Shown piece by piece: positions 1 to 11,995 of a DNA stretch of 64,000 bases. The stretch is from Delphinus delphis (taxonomy: Eukaryota > Chordata > Mammalia > Artiodactyla > Delphinidae): positions 50,251,600-50,315,599 of the forward strand of contig NC_082702.1 of assembly GCF_949987515.2 (NCBI RefSeq). The letters run 5' to 3'. Both the position numbers and the translations under genes were made by a program. The notes beneath the pieces were generated by a model, which saw only the letters and a program-made list of their open reading frames with translations, did not search any database and was not told the DNA's origin. Positions within the stretch are counted from its first letter, which is position 1. Each line of letters opens with the position of its first letter.

Positions 1-856
1 CGGCGCAGCTGCACGTGGAGTTTGGGTGTCTCAGGGCACGGCACCGTCGCTAAGCAAAGGGCCTATTTTCAATAGGAGCGTATTCATCGTACTAAAAACA
101 AGAACTTAAAACTAAGGTTTTATTTGGCTAGAGATATTAAAATCTGTAAGGAAAACAATATTCCACAGCCAGGAGTCAAAATTTCTCCTCCTTTTTCTTC
201 CTCTCCTCCTACCCTGCCCACTCTGGCCGCAGCCCTCACCAAAATAGCATCCTCATCATCGTTTCTAGTTGAGACCATTCCAGAAATAGAGCCGTCGCTT
301 CCTTCCGCCTGAGTTCTCGATCCACTCTTCTGCTAGTTTTTTGAACCTACCTCTCTGATATCAAGTTTATATTTTATTTTGGGGGGTGGGTGAGAGGCAG
401 GACCTTAACTGTTTTAGCAAATAACTTTGAAACTTCTACCTGTGTGTATAATAATATTAACTTTAAAGTCACAAAGCGTTCGCAGCTTTTATCTGGCAAT
501 CTCTTGAGAGACGGGTGATGTTTCGGTCTTCCATGAATTGAATGGTGTGTTGCTTTTTCCTGTTGGGCAGAATCAGTCATGTGAACTTTATTCTTCCAGA
601 ATAATTCATTTTCATCTCTTCAGAAAGTTCAGAGGAAAGATTTAGGGGTTTCTTAAATGGTGGCCTGGACTCACTGCTAGGAGTTTTGAATCCATAGACA
701 AGACTCCGTGCCTTGTGAATGGATTTTGACTTGAATCTAAGAATTCACAGGTCTTAGGATCTTTCTAATGTGGTTAGACCAAGTTAAGATTTGCAGTGCT
801 TTTTTCTTTTTCAGTTGGCATTTGGGGCAGGTGGTGCTTTTAAAAGTTTAAAAAAT
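1..856. other. unique DNA, no gene recognised
   Basis: No repeat family, splice-bounded exon or RNA gene was recognised here. The open frames present are short and have no family resemblance. A pyrimidine-rich patch lies near 181-235. Confidence 0.5.
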
Positions 857-866
857 GGAACTTGCT

Positions 867-1081
867 GGGCTTCCCTGGTGGCGCAGTGGTTGGGAGTCCG
901 CCTGCCGATGCAGGGGACGCGGGTTCATGCCCCGGTCCGGGAAGATCCCACATGCCGCGGAGCGGCTGGGCCTGTGAGCCATGGCCGCTGAGCCTGTGCA
1001 TCTGGAGCCTGTGCTCCGCAACGGGAGAGGCCACAACGGTGAGAGGCCCGCGTACCGCAAAAAAAAAAAAAAAAAAAAAAA
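867..1081 (+). mobile_element. short CHR-type SINE (cetacean tRNA-derived SINE)
   Basis: The element starts with 'gggcttccctggtgg' and ends in a pure A run at 1059-1081. Pol III promoter-like boxes are visible: an A box at 879-889 and a B box at 922-932. A perfect 10-bp TSD, 'ggaacttgct', occurs at 857-866 and 1082-1091. The long uninterrupted tail and perfect TSD suggest a fairly young insertion. Open frames across it are repeat-derived and not genes. Confidence 0.95.
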
Positions 1082-1109
1082 GGAACTTGCTGTCACTGTT
1101 CCTTTCAGG

Positions 1110-1345
1110 AATTGTTTATTGATAAAATCGGGGTAATGGCATAATGGAAACAATCCACCTTTGGTGTCAAAATATCTCACTTAAAACTCCCACATAATAA
1201 CTGGTTGTCTTTGAGTACATTACTAAAACTCTCAGCAACCCAGATTACTTATCTGTAAAATCCTTCCATGGTCGTTAGGAGGATGAGAAAGCAGATATCG
1301 GTAAAATGTGTGTCACAGTCCTTTTGAGTGTTTAGGAAGTGTTAA
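1110..1345 (+). repeat. possible MIR SINE remnant
   Basis: The order of motifs resembles a diverged MIR: 'cagcaacccagattacttatc', then 'ctgtaaaat', then 'aggaggatgagaaa'. The match is weak and the edges are approximate. Confidence 0.35.
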
Positions 1346-2281
1346 TTTCTTCCCCTCTTATTAATCTCACATTTATTAGTTGGTTTCTATGTGTATGTGT
1401 AACCATTTATGCCTTTAATAAGCTTACAGTTAGTCATTCTATGAGGTTTGCTATGGGATATCAACTGTTTAAGTATTTAATACTTGGTGTTCATCTCTTT
1501 GGACCACTTTGTTACACTGTGATTGAACTGTTTTGTGTATTTGTGTCTGAATATGCATATCGCTCTCATTAGACTCTAGTACACCATGGGCTCTCAATGT
1601 TTATTATTTTTTAAAAGTTCATGCGTTGTTCCTCTTATAAAAATATATGAATTGGCTAAGCCTTGTGTAAGCCATGTGACCCAGGCTGATCATTGCTGCC
1701 ACTGGGTGGCAGCATCCCAGGATGGAGAAAACGACCCCTCCACTGCTCGGAATATAAACACAAAAGTTCTGCAGTGGCATCAAAGTGAGAGCCATGCTTC
1801 TGAGTTACTTTCTGAAAGGAAAACTCTCAGGCAAAATATGTCAATGAAGTCGGGGACGATAACTGCCTTCCTTGCTGTGTAGAAATGCCCTGACACTTCT
1901 CAAGTGTCCTCTTTCAAGCTCTCAGCATCTTTACCAGGAACTCACTGGTACATGTTGATTTCTGCTCGTTTCCACTGGGAAGTCATAACTATGAAAAAGA
2001 AGGGATAATGTTACAGGGAGGAGATGCACATTTTTAATATATTCATGCTTCACCAATCTGTAAAGATCTCCGTTTCTCAGTGAGAACTAGGCTTTCACCT
2101 GTGTCCTTTGCCAGAGTTGTTAGAAGGGGAGTCTCCACCTTCCCTTTGGCCCACAGTAAAGCAATGCTTCCAGGAAGAGAGCCTGGCGCAAGCCCTGGCC
2201 CGGACCTAACAGGGTTTGGTTACTTCCTGATCCATTTATTTTTCATCTTTTCACGCTCTTGCCTACCTGGAGAATGAAGGT
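1346..2281. other. unique DNA, no gene recognised
   Basis: AT-rich, non-repetitive sequence. The frames at 1339-1572 and 1586-1882 are open by chance: they show no known domain and no clear exon boundaries. Confidence 0.5.
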
Positions 2282-2297
2282 GAGATACGGAACTGTT

Positions 2298-3040
2298 TTT
2301 TGTTTTTTTTGTTATTGAAGTATCGTTGATTTACAATGTTGTGTTAATTTCTGCTGTACAGCAAAGTGATTCAGTTTTACATATATATACATTCTTTTCT
2401 TTTTTTAATATTCTTTTCCATTATGGTTTATCATAGGATGTTGATATAGTCCTCTGTGCTGTACAGTAGGACCTTGTTATTCATCCATTCTGTATATAAA
2501 AGCTCACATCTGCTCCCCCCAACCTCCCGCTCCATCCCTCCCCCAACCCCCTCCCCCTTGGCAACCACCAGTCTGTTTTCTTATGCCTATGATTCTGTTT
2601 CTGTTTCGTAGATGGGTTCATTTGTGGCATATTTTAGATTCCACATGTAAGTGACATCATATGGTATTTGTCTTTCTCTTTCTTACTTCCTTCACTTAGT
2701 ATGATAATCTCTAGTTGCAGCCATGTTGCTGTGAATGGCATTATTTCATTCGTTTTTATGGCTGAGTAATATTCCATTGTATATATGAACCACATCTTCT
2801 TTATCCATTCATCTGCCGATGAACTTTTAGGTTGTTTCTATGTCTTGGCTCTTGTGGGTAGTGCTGCTGTGAACATAGGGGTGCATGTATGTTTTTGAAT
2901 TAGAGTTTTGTCCGACGTATGTCCAGGAATGGGATTGCTGGATCATATGGTAATTCTATTTTTAGTTTTCCGAGGAACCTCCGTACTGTTTTCTACAGTA
3001 GCTGCACCAACTTACATTCCCACCAACAGTGTAGGGGGTT
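2298..3040 (-). mobile_element. LINE-1 3' fragment, 5'-truncated, antisense
   Basis: Read on the minus strand, this holds the end of ORF2 and the 3' UTR of an L1. The plus-strand motif 'gctgagtaatattccattg' (2761-2779) is the complement of the conserved ORF2 C-terminal MEYYSAI region. The tail is the T-rich stretch near 2298-2311. An imperfect 16-bp TSD flanks it: 'gagatacggaactgtt' at 2282-2297 and 'gagatatggaacagtt' at 3041-3056 (two mismatches). Its reading frame is broken and it encodes nothing functional. Confidence 0.92.
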
Positions 3041-3056
3041 GAGATATGGAACAGTT

Positions 3057-4289
3057 TCAATCCAACCGTGAATGTGGCTGGATAGACAGAATCTGAACCT
3101 AGAGGGGAGGGCAAAGGGACCAGGGAGGGAAGAGCTGACAGTAGATTGTAGAGTCTCTGATGGATTAGGTGGAGGGAGAGTGCAGGTAAGGAGAGAGGGC
3201 AGTTCTTAATAGACATTTAGAAACTCCTAAGAAAATAAAGCTCGACCCATGCAGTTGAAATGTAGTTATACTTAATTTCGTTTGCTGACTTAGTTTGTAA
3301 GTTTGTGTGTATCGTTTTGGGTCCATTTGTCTTGGAGGGACGATGGCACAGTGAAGCTAGGGTTATTTAGATACTTGTTGGCCCTCGTTTCACAGAAAGC
3401 AGGCAGTCTTCTTTGCAGATGTTCTGCAGCTGCTGGAGTAGGTTGCTGGTTCATTCGATCAGCAGGGCTGGTGTTTGGGCAGCGTGCACCCATATGGCCG
3501 TTACGAGTGGTTCATGTGTTAAAACACTGCAGTCCGGGTTAATAAGAGCTGCGCCCAGCCTTCCCGGATCCAGCAGCTAAAGGGTTACAGCCAGCCTGGC
3601 CGGGGCCTGGGCTCCACCATTTGGGTGTTTACATGTGTCTGTTCCGAGTGGCCAGGGCGCAGGCCATACTGGCTGGTTAATATTTTGAATAGGTTGGCTG
3701 TCGCCTTCACAGATGCTTATGGAGTCAAGGATGCCAGGCTGGCTGGAGGATGTTGCGCGATCAGCACACCTGCAGACCCCACCTTCAGAGACGGCACGTT
3801 CTACACGGATCAGCGATGGCTAGGGGACGGCCACGCTGTGTCCGGTCAAGAACGTGTATCACAGAAGTTAAAGGTGCCAGGGGAACGTGCGGCAGAGCAG
3901 TTCAGTGGTTGGAGCAGCACGGGCAGAACCGCCACCCAATACACTGACCTTGGAAGCCTAGGGAGATAGAGAGGGCCGGGAGAAGGGGCTTCAGGTGTTA
4001 GTGGCCGACCTCGCCCCTGCTCAGCCTTGGCTCTCGACTCTGGACTAGGCAACCCGCCAGGATGGTCATCTTCCTCCTCCCTGCCTCCCACTGCCTTCCA
4101 GCAAGGTTTTTTGGTTTTTGTTTTGGAAGGTCCTGATGGAAGCAGCCTGTGTTTCTGGGAGAGAGCCTGGGTCTGGGCAGCAAGAGAGCCAGCCAAGTGC
4201 CGATTTTGACCTTGGCCTCCACTAACTGGGAGGGCGGGCTGGGAAAGTCATGGCAGCGCCTCCCCGAGTCTGACTTTTCTTCTGTATAG
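3057..4289. other. unique DNA, GC-richer block at 3540-3980
   Basis: No repeat or gene was recognised. The 3540-3980 segment is GC-richer with scattered CpGs and carries an open frame at 3625-3969, but I see no recognisable protein domain, start context or splice structure. Confidence 0.45.
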
Positions 4290-4301
4290 AAAATGAGCCT
4301 T

Positions 4302-4503
4302 GGGCTTCCCTGGTGGCACAGCGGTTGAGCGTCCGCCTGCCGATGCGGGGGACACGGGTTCGTGCCCTGGTCCGGGAAGATCCCACATGCCGCGGAGCGG
4401 CTGGGCCCGTGAGCCGTGGCCGCTGAGCCTGCGCGTCCGGAGCCTGTGCTCCACAACGGGAGAGGCCACAGCAGTGAGAGGCCCGCGCACCGCAAAAAAA
4501 ACA
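4302..4503 (+). mobile_element. short CHR-type SINE
   Basis: Same family as the copy at 867. It has a 12-bp perfect TSD, 'aaaatgagcctt', at 4290-4301 and 4504-4515. The A tail is short (about 8 A, then C), so this copy is probably older or has lost tail length. Confidence 0.95.
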
Positions 4504-4639
4504 AAAATGAGCCTTGTTTTGAGGAGGAAATGAGGTATGTATTACCTGTGAGTTGGAGTGTCAATGCCTGGCCAGCTGTTACTAGGACATAGACATCCTT
4601 TGAGTTTGAGGTTAGTGGAAAGAGCGTGGTCCTTCCTTC

Positions 4640-4865
4640 TTTTCCAGCTCCCAGCAGACCTGGCTTTCAGTCCACTTTTCATCGGGGTGACCTTGGGCAA
4701 GTCATTTAATTTCCCTGAGTACGTTGGTTTCTTCATATGTAAAACATAATAATAATAAGGCATACTTAGTGGGTTGTGTCAGGGACTATCTAGGCTAGTA
4801 CTTGCCAAGGCTTAACAATGTGTTTGGTACATCGTAGACCACCAATAAATGTTGTTACTTCTATT
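4640..4865 (+). repeat. MIR SINE
   Basis: It contains the MIR core signature 'gaccttgggcaagtcattta', followed by a 'cttcatatgtaaaac' block and an 'accaataaatgttgttac' end. A further MIR-like 3' end, 'caggcactcagccgatgttt', lies at about 4951-4970. Confidence 0.7.
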
Positions 4866-4999
4866 ATGATCGTATGTGTCTGTTTACCTGTCTGTTTGTA
4901 AGTTCACTGGAGACAGAGTTTTACATGCAGCCTGGAGCCTGACTCAGGGCAGGCACTCAGCCGATGTTTGATAAATGGACGTTGGCTATTTGATCTCTG

Positions 5000-5398
5000 G
5001 AATCACCTAGATACTAGCACTGAGACTCCGCAGGAGTTGACGTACTGTTTGTGGTCATGTGTTCTCCTTTAAATCCAAAGTGGAGAGAAGGAAGGTAATA
5101 AAGGCGTAATTATCAGACTTCATCAAGCACTTATTTCGACTTGGTGCCTGCGTTCGTATCTCTCGTCTCTGATTTTAGTTTCGTTTCAGTGCCCCATGTG
5201 GGGGACTCTGCCTGTGTACCTGAATAAAGCGTCTGTCTTTGGAAGACAGATAAAGCAGGGGGTTTCTCTGACTATGTTTATTTTTGTTTTTAACTCTGAA
5301 GTTCAGTGAATTATTCTTCTGCTCAGACACATATTCCGAGGCCTCCCTTTTGCTTAAGTTTGCAGGGATTTGAGCTTAAAACTGAATAAACAGTCTCA

Positions 5399-5401
<3 letters not shown>
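5000..5401. other. unique DNA
   Basis: No gene was recognised. A 'gaataaagcgtctgtct' string at about 5222-5238 resembles the poly(A)-signal region of an old LTR, but no LTR boundaries can be seen. Confidence 0.35.
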
Positions 5402-5448
<47 letters not shown>

Positions 5449-5459
5449 CGTGTGTGTGT
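5402..5459. repeat. (TG)n-(CG)n-(TG)n microsatellite
   Basis: An uninterrupted TG dinucleotide run passes into (CG)5 at 5441-5450 and back to TG up to 5459. It is a pure alternating purine-pyrimidine tract, hence Z-DNA-prone and likely length-polymorphic. Confidence 0.97.
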
Positions 5460-6920
5460 TATGAATTCTTGCAGGAATGTATAAACAAACCAAAAAAATC
5501 ATAGCCACAGATTCTGGATGCCGTGGTCCCCTGGACTTCAAAAGCCCTTTGTCCATGTGTATTTACAGAATGTAACTCCCCTGTTTGAGTTTCATTAAAC
5601 CCATGAATTTAAGTAAAGTGTTTGGACATACGCTTTCTTTACCACTCTTCCTGTACTGAATATTTTCCCCCTTTGGAAGTAAATATTGATTTTTTTTGGT
5701 ACAGATATTTGATGCTTTGGGGGCCTGTTAAAATAATGGTAAATACTTTTCCTAAATAGACAAAATGTAAGAAAATCTGAGAAGGGGTTTCTTCGACTTA
5801 CTGGGGAAAAAAAATAATAGGGAAGTCAGGATGGGAGAACGTTTGGTTCTCTTTCATCAACACTTTTATAGACCCGCATTGCTGTCTTTCTGTAATGTGT
5901 ATAAAACACAGTTGAAGCGATCATGCAGCCTCAGCGTTAGAAAATGAAAAGATACGAACTTGAACCCGAGCTTCCCTGTGGAGAGAATTACAATGTGTTT
6001 TAGCCCTAGGCTTCATTCAAGTTAAATTTACAATATTTTCCCCTAACAATAACAGCCACACCAAAACAGGCCTTTGAGTTGAAATGTTTGTTAAACTTTA
6101 CATATATGCATGCATATAAATGTATTTCTCTGTATATATAATGTATGTTCGCATATACTTACATTAGATTTTTTTAGGGAATTTCCTTTTTGCCCTCATA
6201 TATTGCACAGAATATCCGAGTCAACATGGTGTCAAAATAATCAAAATGTATTTAACGCTCTCTCAAAAAATCCATTTAAGAATAAGTTCGTGGTTTGGGG
6301 GTTATTTTCAGACCATAAATTGAAGTGTAAATATTCCAATTATTTTCATAAACTGTTCAGTTCTGTTGGACTTTTATGTTATCATACAGCAAATTGTTTG
6401 TATTTAAGTTTTCTAGCAGTTCTCTTTTTTAAGAGACTCAAGTGTCCCATAAAAAGCAAATACTTGAATTGTCAGTTTCTAGGCGCTGCATACTTTTCCT
6501 TCTGCTTGCCTTATTTTTATAACAGTGATTTATAAAGACATTACTAAAGGAAAGGGAAGAAGGATTTTGAAGAGGAACTGCTATATGACACTACTTAAAA
6601 ATCTATTTCCAGTGCTAAGGAGAGGGGGAAAAAGAAAAAAAAACCTCCTGGCATCCTTTAGGAGTTTGGTCTGGGATCTGAGTGAGATGGCCATACCTTG
6701 AGTCATTATCTTCCGAAAGTGTTTATTGAGCTTAGTGGGGAAGGAAGGCAGGATAAGGTTGCCAGACTCCCTTCCCATTTCTGGGGGTGGGAGGGTCAAA
6801 AGAGAGACTGAAAGTCCAGCCTGGACTGCTTGCTCTTGGAAGAAGCATCATTTAGAAGATGGCTTTGAATGGGAAATAGAAGAATGAGGCCTGGGGGATT
6901 TGGAGGTGGGGGTCTGTCAA
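5460..6920. other. AT-rich unique DNA
   Basis: No repeat or gene was recognised. The frame at 6110-6535 (141 codons) lies in AT-rich DNA, shows no domain and has low-complexity hydrophobic composition, so it is judged fortuitous. Confidence 0.45.
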
Positions 6921-6979
6921 AGATCACCAGAATGTGACCTCAGGCCATGCAGTAAGGAAGACAGGGATTCTGGAAATGC

Positions 6980-7250
6980 TATTGGGCAGGAGCTGTTGCT
7001 GGTCCCCTAGGGCCACGTCCATCCTTCTTTCCTCGTAACAGAATTTTCCAAGAGGTTCATGACGGTTCACAATAAGAATTCCATGCCCTAACTTCCCTTC
7101 CAGCAATCCGTGATCATGTGACCAGGTTCTAGCCAATGGGATGGCAGCGAAGTCCCATGTGGTCTTCTGGGGCGTGTCTTTAGGAGAAGGATGCTCACCC
7201 TCTTGTCTTCTTCATGCTCCTCTTTCCTTCCCTGCCGTCTGGGATGTAGC
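6980..7250 (+). repeat. old interspersed repeat, family not assigned
   Basis: The block 'gatcatgtgaccaggttcta' with 'gccaatgggatggcag' resembles a common eutherian medium-reiterated repeat. A related block, 'gtcacatgactgagttctaa' with 'acaatggagtgagcc', occurs near 59,013. I cannot name the family with certainty. Confidence 0.4.
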
Positions 7251-7649
7251 CGTGAGGGCTGGCAGGGGAACCGCATTTTGAAGAGAGGAGGCTTGGTCCC
7301 TAAAATTGTATCATACCGTAGCCTAAGGCTGATTATTCCAAGATTTTTTTCTTTTTTTAACACAAACTTCTCTCAACTGAAGACATTATATTTTGGGTTT
7401 TGGTTAATTGCAGATAAATGTATTGAGTAGATTGATTGGGGACAAATAGCAGAATGAAAAGAACAGTGAGTTAAGTGAAAGAGGACAAATTGAAAAGCCC
7501 TAGGAAGAACCCATGGTGCCATGGAGGCATCCACCCCACACGTATTTGCTGTGATGACTCAGTCATCTTTCTAGACACTGAGATGACAAAGACAAATTGA
7601 ACTGAACGGCAGTGAGCTGTAGTGGCAGCTTCGCTATGAATTATTTCTG

Positions 7650-7830
7650 GATTCACACCTAGGCTCTTTCACTAACTAGTACCCTTATGAACCCAGGCGT
7701 GTCAGTAGCAGCCTCAGTTTCCCTGTCCATAAAATGGGAATGGTCACCTCTACCTCCTGTGGTTGATGTGGGCATCACAGGTCAAAATGCACATGAACTA
7801 TTTTGTATAGTGGTACGGCATATGGTAGGT
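7650..7830 (+). repeat. MIR SINE
   Basis: MIR landmarks occur in order: 'ctctttcactaactagtac', then 'cctcagtttccctgtccat', then 'aaaatgggaatggtcacctc', then a decayed 3' portion. Confidence 0.65.
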
Positions 7831-8289
7831 AAGAATTTAAAAGACTTTGGTTTAAAAATGATAATAAAAGGTTTTATCATTATCGTCAAGGAGCTTACAG
7901 CCTCAGAAGGAAGACAGAGTTATGAGAACATAAGCAGATAGCCCTCGCACTCAGGAATAGTGGGGAACTGGCAAGGGGCTGGGAGTGAGTAGTCCTGAGT
8001 GACTTGCGCCTCCAGGTCAGCAAACAGGTACAGAAACCCCCAACCTGGACCGGAGGGAGTAGGGGTGGTCAGGTAGGTTCTCCTTTTGCTCCGAGACGGG
8101 AACGGTGAGCGGGTACCTACCGTGATGAAGCAATGCAAGGTATGCGTGAAGGATGGAGGGCAAATGCATGGTACCCAGCACATGTGTGTTGAACCGGAGA
8201 TGGAATATCCAGCTGCACGTGGTCAGAACAGTTTGCTGGCCTGGGCCAGTTCAGGGCAGTGAGGGTCACCGGGCATCTGCTCTGAGAAC

Positions 8290-8367
8290 AAATGAGGATC
8301 TGAAGACAGTTAGGATATGCCTCCTTGACGTTGAGAAGCCTATAGTCTTATAGAGGAGGCAGATATT
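8290..8367 (+). repeat. L2 fragment, 5' half, interrupted by L1
   Basis: L2-like wording such as 'ttgagaagcctatagtctta' and 'tagaggaggcagatat' is split by the L1 insertion at 8384-8622. It continues after the second TSD copy at 8639. Confidence 0.5.
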
Positions 8368-8383
8368 AAAGTAATTAAGTGTA

Positions 8384-8622
8384 CTTTTTTCAATTTAATT
8401 TTTATTTTATATTGGAGTATAGTTGGTTCACAGTGTTGTGTTACTTTCAGGTGTACAAAGTGACTCAGTTATACATACACGTATATCCACTCTTTTTCAG
8501 ATTCTTTTCCCGTATAGGTTATTACAGAGTCTTGAGTAGAGTTCCCTGTGCTATACAGTAGGTCCTCGCTGATTATCTACTTTAAGTATAGTAGTGTGTA
8601 TTTACAAAATAAAATAAAATAA
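8384..8622 (-). mobile_element. LINE-1 3' end, 5'-truncated, antisense
   Basis: This is 3' UTR-only L1 sequence read on the minus strand, marked by 'ttggagtatagttggttcac' and 'cctgtgctatacagtaggtc'. A perfect 16-bp TSD, 'aaagtaattaagtgta', occurs at 8368-8383 and 8623-8638. The plus-strand right end is an A-rich 'aaaataaaataaaataaa' stretch, which lies at the 5' side of the truncated element. Confidence 0.93.
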
Positions 8623-8638
8623 AAAGTAATTAAGTGTA

Positions 8639-8800
8639 ATACAGCACGGAATGTGAAACCATGGGATCATCTACTGGCCCGGCTACAGTACAGAAGGACA
8701 AGTTGTCTAATTGTCCAGCTGGGCAAGACATTGGAGAAGGGTTCCCAGAGCAGAAGACACCTCGGCGGAAGTTTGAAGGCAGTTCCAACGGGCAGCACCA
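8639..8800 (+). repeat. L2 fragment, continuation
   Basis: This continues the L2 block interrupted at 8368. It reads 'gtaatacagcacggaatg' and 'gagaagggttcccagagcag', close to the L2 phrase 'gaagggcttcccagaggag'. Confidence 0.5.
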
Positions 8801-10250
8801 ACCTAAGCTGCTGGTATGTCCCAGGGCTTGAGCTCAACCCTTCAGACGTAGAGAGGCAGCCCTTTTGTCTGAGCTGCTCTTGAAGTGCTGGGTCCAACTC
8901 CTCCTGAGGCACAAAGATGTCTGGGTGTGGTCCCCAGGGAGAGAGATTTTTTTCTTAAACTGACCGGTCGGTGACCCAAGGTAGCCCTGGGGACAACCAT
9001 GCGTGCCCCTTCAACCGTTTTGCCACCCTGGCCGTTTTTCTTCATGTGGACACAGCCCACGTCTGGATGAGAACATGCTGTGTAAGGCAGTTCCTTTTCA
9101 CTTCGCCCCTCGAAATGTGCAAAGCCACACCACAGATAGATCCCAGATGCCGTTTTCCTGCTCTCGCAAACCTTGAAGTGGGTACCGCCGAGCGGGCACA
9201 CCTGCCAAGGAAAATGCTGTCCTCGAAATGTTCCTGGCAAGACATTCAAGCGGGGCCGACCAAATGCTGGAATCTCTGACCTCCCTGAAAGAGAAGCCCG
9301 CAGCTGCGGCCCCCGGGGTGAATTCCCCTGATGGGAGGACCCGGTGGAATTGAAAAAGACTTAATCCACATCACAGAGAGCCGGCCCATCACTCAGGGCT
9401 GGGGCAGTGGTGGTTTCTAGGAGGGACCTTCCCAGAAGGGAGATGACTCAGGCTGGTCTCAGCCCCTCCTGAGGACCAAGCAAAGTGAGGAGCTAAGAGG
9501 CGTTTGGTGGTCACCTGGTCCGGACCCTGCGTCCGGAGGACACATGTGAGTTCCATAACCGCAGCCAACAGAGGACGTGGTGAAGGTTGAACTGTGTCCC
9601 CTTCGCTCGGGTTGAACCATCAGCGTCCAAACAGCAGACCACGTCCTACCCACACCCTGGAGGGCCGTGGGCACGAGATGCCTCAGCCTCAACGATAAGA
9701 CTTTCTGCAGGATGGATCGCTGGGTCAGGAAAGCAGGGCTTGGCAGTCAAAGGGATCAGTTGCTCCTCCTGAGTACTTTCTCCCATGGGGTACGCTTTCA
9801 GCAGTTCTTTAAAAGGTGACGCGTTGCCATGATGATTATGAAGACCAAGGTGGTGGGAGAGCTTAGGTTAGGACAGGGTAGAGGAAGCAATGGGAACCAC
9901 TCCCTTGAAGCATCCCTGCTCAGACCCGGAGGCCCAAGGTGAAAGCGATTAGATGGGTGGCATCTGTGTTCATGTGCCCACCTCCCCCCACCAACCACTC
10001 TGCAGGCCTTGCTCTGCAGGGTCATTTGTGGAGGGACTTTGATGCCAGAACCACGAGTTTAAACTCTGTTTAGTTGGCAGGGGGGCCACAGCAGCGTTTC
10101 CTTTTGGTTTTGTTTTGTGTTGGTTTTGGGTTTTTTTCATGAGACAGTAACGTGATAACAAGGGTGTTGCTGGAAGATTTAAATGTATATATTTAAGTAT
10201 ATATATATATGGCAGATGTCAAGGAAGAAGAAGTTAGAGGCTGGGAAATA
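8801..10250. other. unique DNA
   Basis: No repeat or gene was recognised apart from a short alternating AT run at 10,186-10,210. Overlapping open frames at 8842-9279 on both strands are not supported by any domain. Confidence 0.45.
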
Positions 10251-10254
10251 ATTA

Positions 10255-10520
10255 AGGGGTTATGATTGTATTTTAGTCCAGGGATGATGAGGTTCTAAGC
10301 TTGGTTGACGAGATGCGTTTCGAGAGGAAGAAATGGGTTGGGAACGGTTAGTGGTGATGGGTTGAGAGGACGGCTGATTGGATGTTGATGGTGAGAGAAA
10401 GGAGGCAGTGGTGACTTCCGGTCTGGGAACCACGAGAATGGTGGTCCATAGACAGACTCAGGGAAGTCGAGATTAGGAGCTGCACTAGGGGACGGTGGTG
10501 AGTTTCATGGCTGACTTCTG
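10255..10520 (+). repeat. L2 fragment
   Basis: G-rich L2 3'-region wording, for example 'gatgatgaggttctaagc', 'gattggatgttgatggtgag' and 'agaatggtggtccat'. It matches the typical L2 segment describing repeated ggat/ggtg motifs. Edges are approximate. Confidence 0.5.
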
Positions 10521-10831
10521 ATATTAGGACTATGTGTCCTCCTTACCTCTGACCTCAGTCCTAGTTCCCTGGACTGTGCTCCAGGTGGCAGCCTATAGCA
10601 GCCCATTCCAAGCAAGTTTTCCCAGGTCTTATCCTGGACGGCTCTGGACCTTTTGAAGTTCCTGAAACCAACCCGAAGTTTCTCCCGATCTCCCCAGGAT
10701 GGATAAGGCTCTTATTATCCAGAGCTCGTTCCTTGGAGGGGGGCTGGCCTGCCCAGTGAGTAAGTGATGAGTGCGTGAGTGGATGCTAGAGAGCAATTAA
10801 GGAGCCCATTAAAACCCATGCCAGACTGGAT

Positions 10832-11330
10832 TACTTTTTTAATTGTGATTAAATACACATACCATAAAATGCATCATCTTGACCATTTTTAAGTATACAG
10901 TCCAGTGGTGTTAAATACATCCACACTGTTGGGCAACCATCACTACCCTTCGTCCCCATAACTCTTTTCATCTCTTGAAACTGAAACTCTGTACCTGTTA
11001 AAACAGTAACTCTCCATTCTCCCCTCTCTCCAGCCCTGGGCAACCACCATTCTACTTCCTGTCTGTATGATTTTGACTCTTCTAAATACCTCGTCTAAGT
11101 GGAATCATACAGTATTTGTCTTTCTGTGGCTGGCTTATTTCACTGACAGTAATGTCTTCAAGGTTCACCCGTGTTGTAGCAAGTGTCCGAATTTCCTTCC
11201 TTTTTAAGGCTAAATAATATTCCATTGTGTGTGTGTACCGCATTTTGCTCATTCATTCGTCGATGGACGCGTGGGCTGCTTCCATGTTTTAGCTATTATA
11301 AATAATGCTACTCTGAACATGGGTGTACCA
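10832..11330 (-). mobile_element. old LINE-1 (L1M-type) 3' fragment, antisense
   Basis: The plus strand reads 'attaaatacacataccataa', 'gaaactctgtacctgttaaa', 'ggaatcatacagtatttgtc' and 'aataatattccattgtgtgt', the complement of an ancient L1 ORF2 end and 3' UTR. It is more diverged than the copies at 2298 and 53,236. Confidence 0.85.
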
Positions 11331-11822
11331 TGTTGAATTTTAACTTGCTTTCTGAGTAAGGCATACAGCTTCAGAACTTCTCAAATTCCTTACTGGGCAA
11401 GGTCCATAGGCTGCATGAGTTTTGGAACGTGTCTTGGTTGTGCTTTTTCCTCTTGGTTTGGAAACCAGCTCACCCTAGGCAAGGAGAGATTTCTGACAAC
11501 AGCTCAGCAATTACAATTTCCAGCAAATGGCTCCAGTAGATCAACCACGATTTAAGTAAGAAAAAGTAAGTGCTACTGTTTAGGTATGTCTAGAGTATGG
11601 TTTTAATCCATCACTGCCAGGCTCATATAAAATTCCAGGCTCTGTAACTCTTTCACTTGAAGTATTACAGGGTGTCACATGTTAACTGGAAGCCAAGAGA
11701 AGCAAGGAGTTTTGTTCATGGTTAAATCTTGTAAAGATGTATTTTAAAGCATATTAATCCATTAGTAATCCATTTGGATTTTGGAATGTGGTCATATATT
11801 GGGGGGTACAGTATGTACTAAA
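11331..11822. other. unique DNA
   Basis: No repeat or gene was recognised. Confidence 0.45.
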
Positions 11823-11856
11823 TCTGGTCCTGGAAAATTTTTTTTTCTTTTTTTCA

Positions 11857-11995
11857 TCTTTATTGGAGTATAACTGCTTTACAGTGTTGTGTTAGTTTCT
11901 CCTGTACAACAAATTGAATCAGTTATATGTATACATATATCCCCTCCCTCTGAGCCTCCCTCCTCCCCTCCCTATCCCACTGAGGGTAGTTGTAT
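11857..11995 (-). repeat. second L1 3'-UTR piece distal to the main L1 tail
   Basis: Plus-strand text 'catctttattggagtataac' and 'ccctccctctgagcctccct' is homologous to the 3' UTR found again at 12,075-12,200, so two L1 3' ends lie in tandem. It ends abruptly near 11,995, where non-L1 sequence begins. Confidence 0.85.

Noticed and set aside
867..1081. The SINEs carry tRNA-like A and B boxes and could be called tRNA genes.
   Set aside because: The similarity is the tRNA-derived head of a SINE. The copies have poly(A) tails and TSDs and do not fold as a full cloverleaf by inspection.
3998..4564. 188-codon minus-strand open frame.
   Set aside because: The central part is the SINE at 4302-4503 and the rest shows no domain or splice structure.
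5205..5245. 'gaataaagcgtctgtct' as the poly(A) region of a second LTR.
   Set aside because: No TG...CA boundaries or TSD could be found around it.
6110..6535. 141-codon AT-rich open frame.
   Set aside because: Composition-driven. No signal peptide pattern, domain or exon boundary can be defended.
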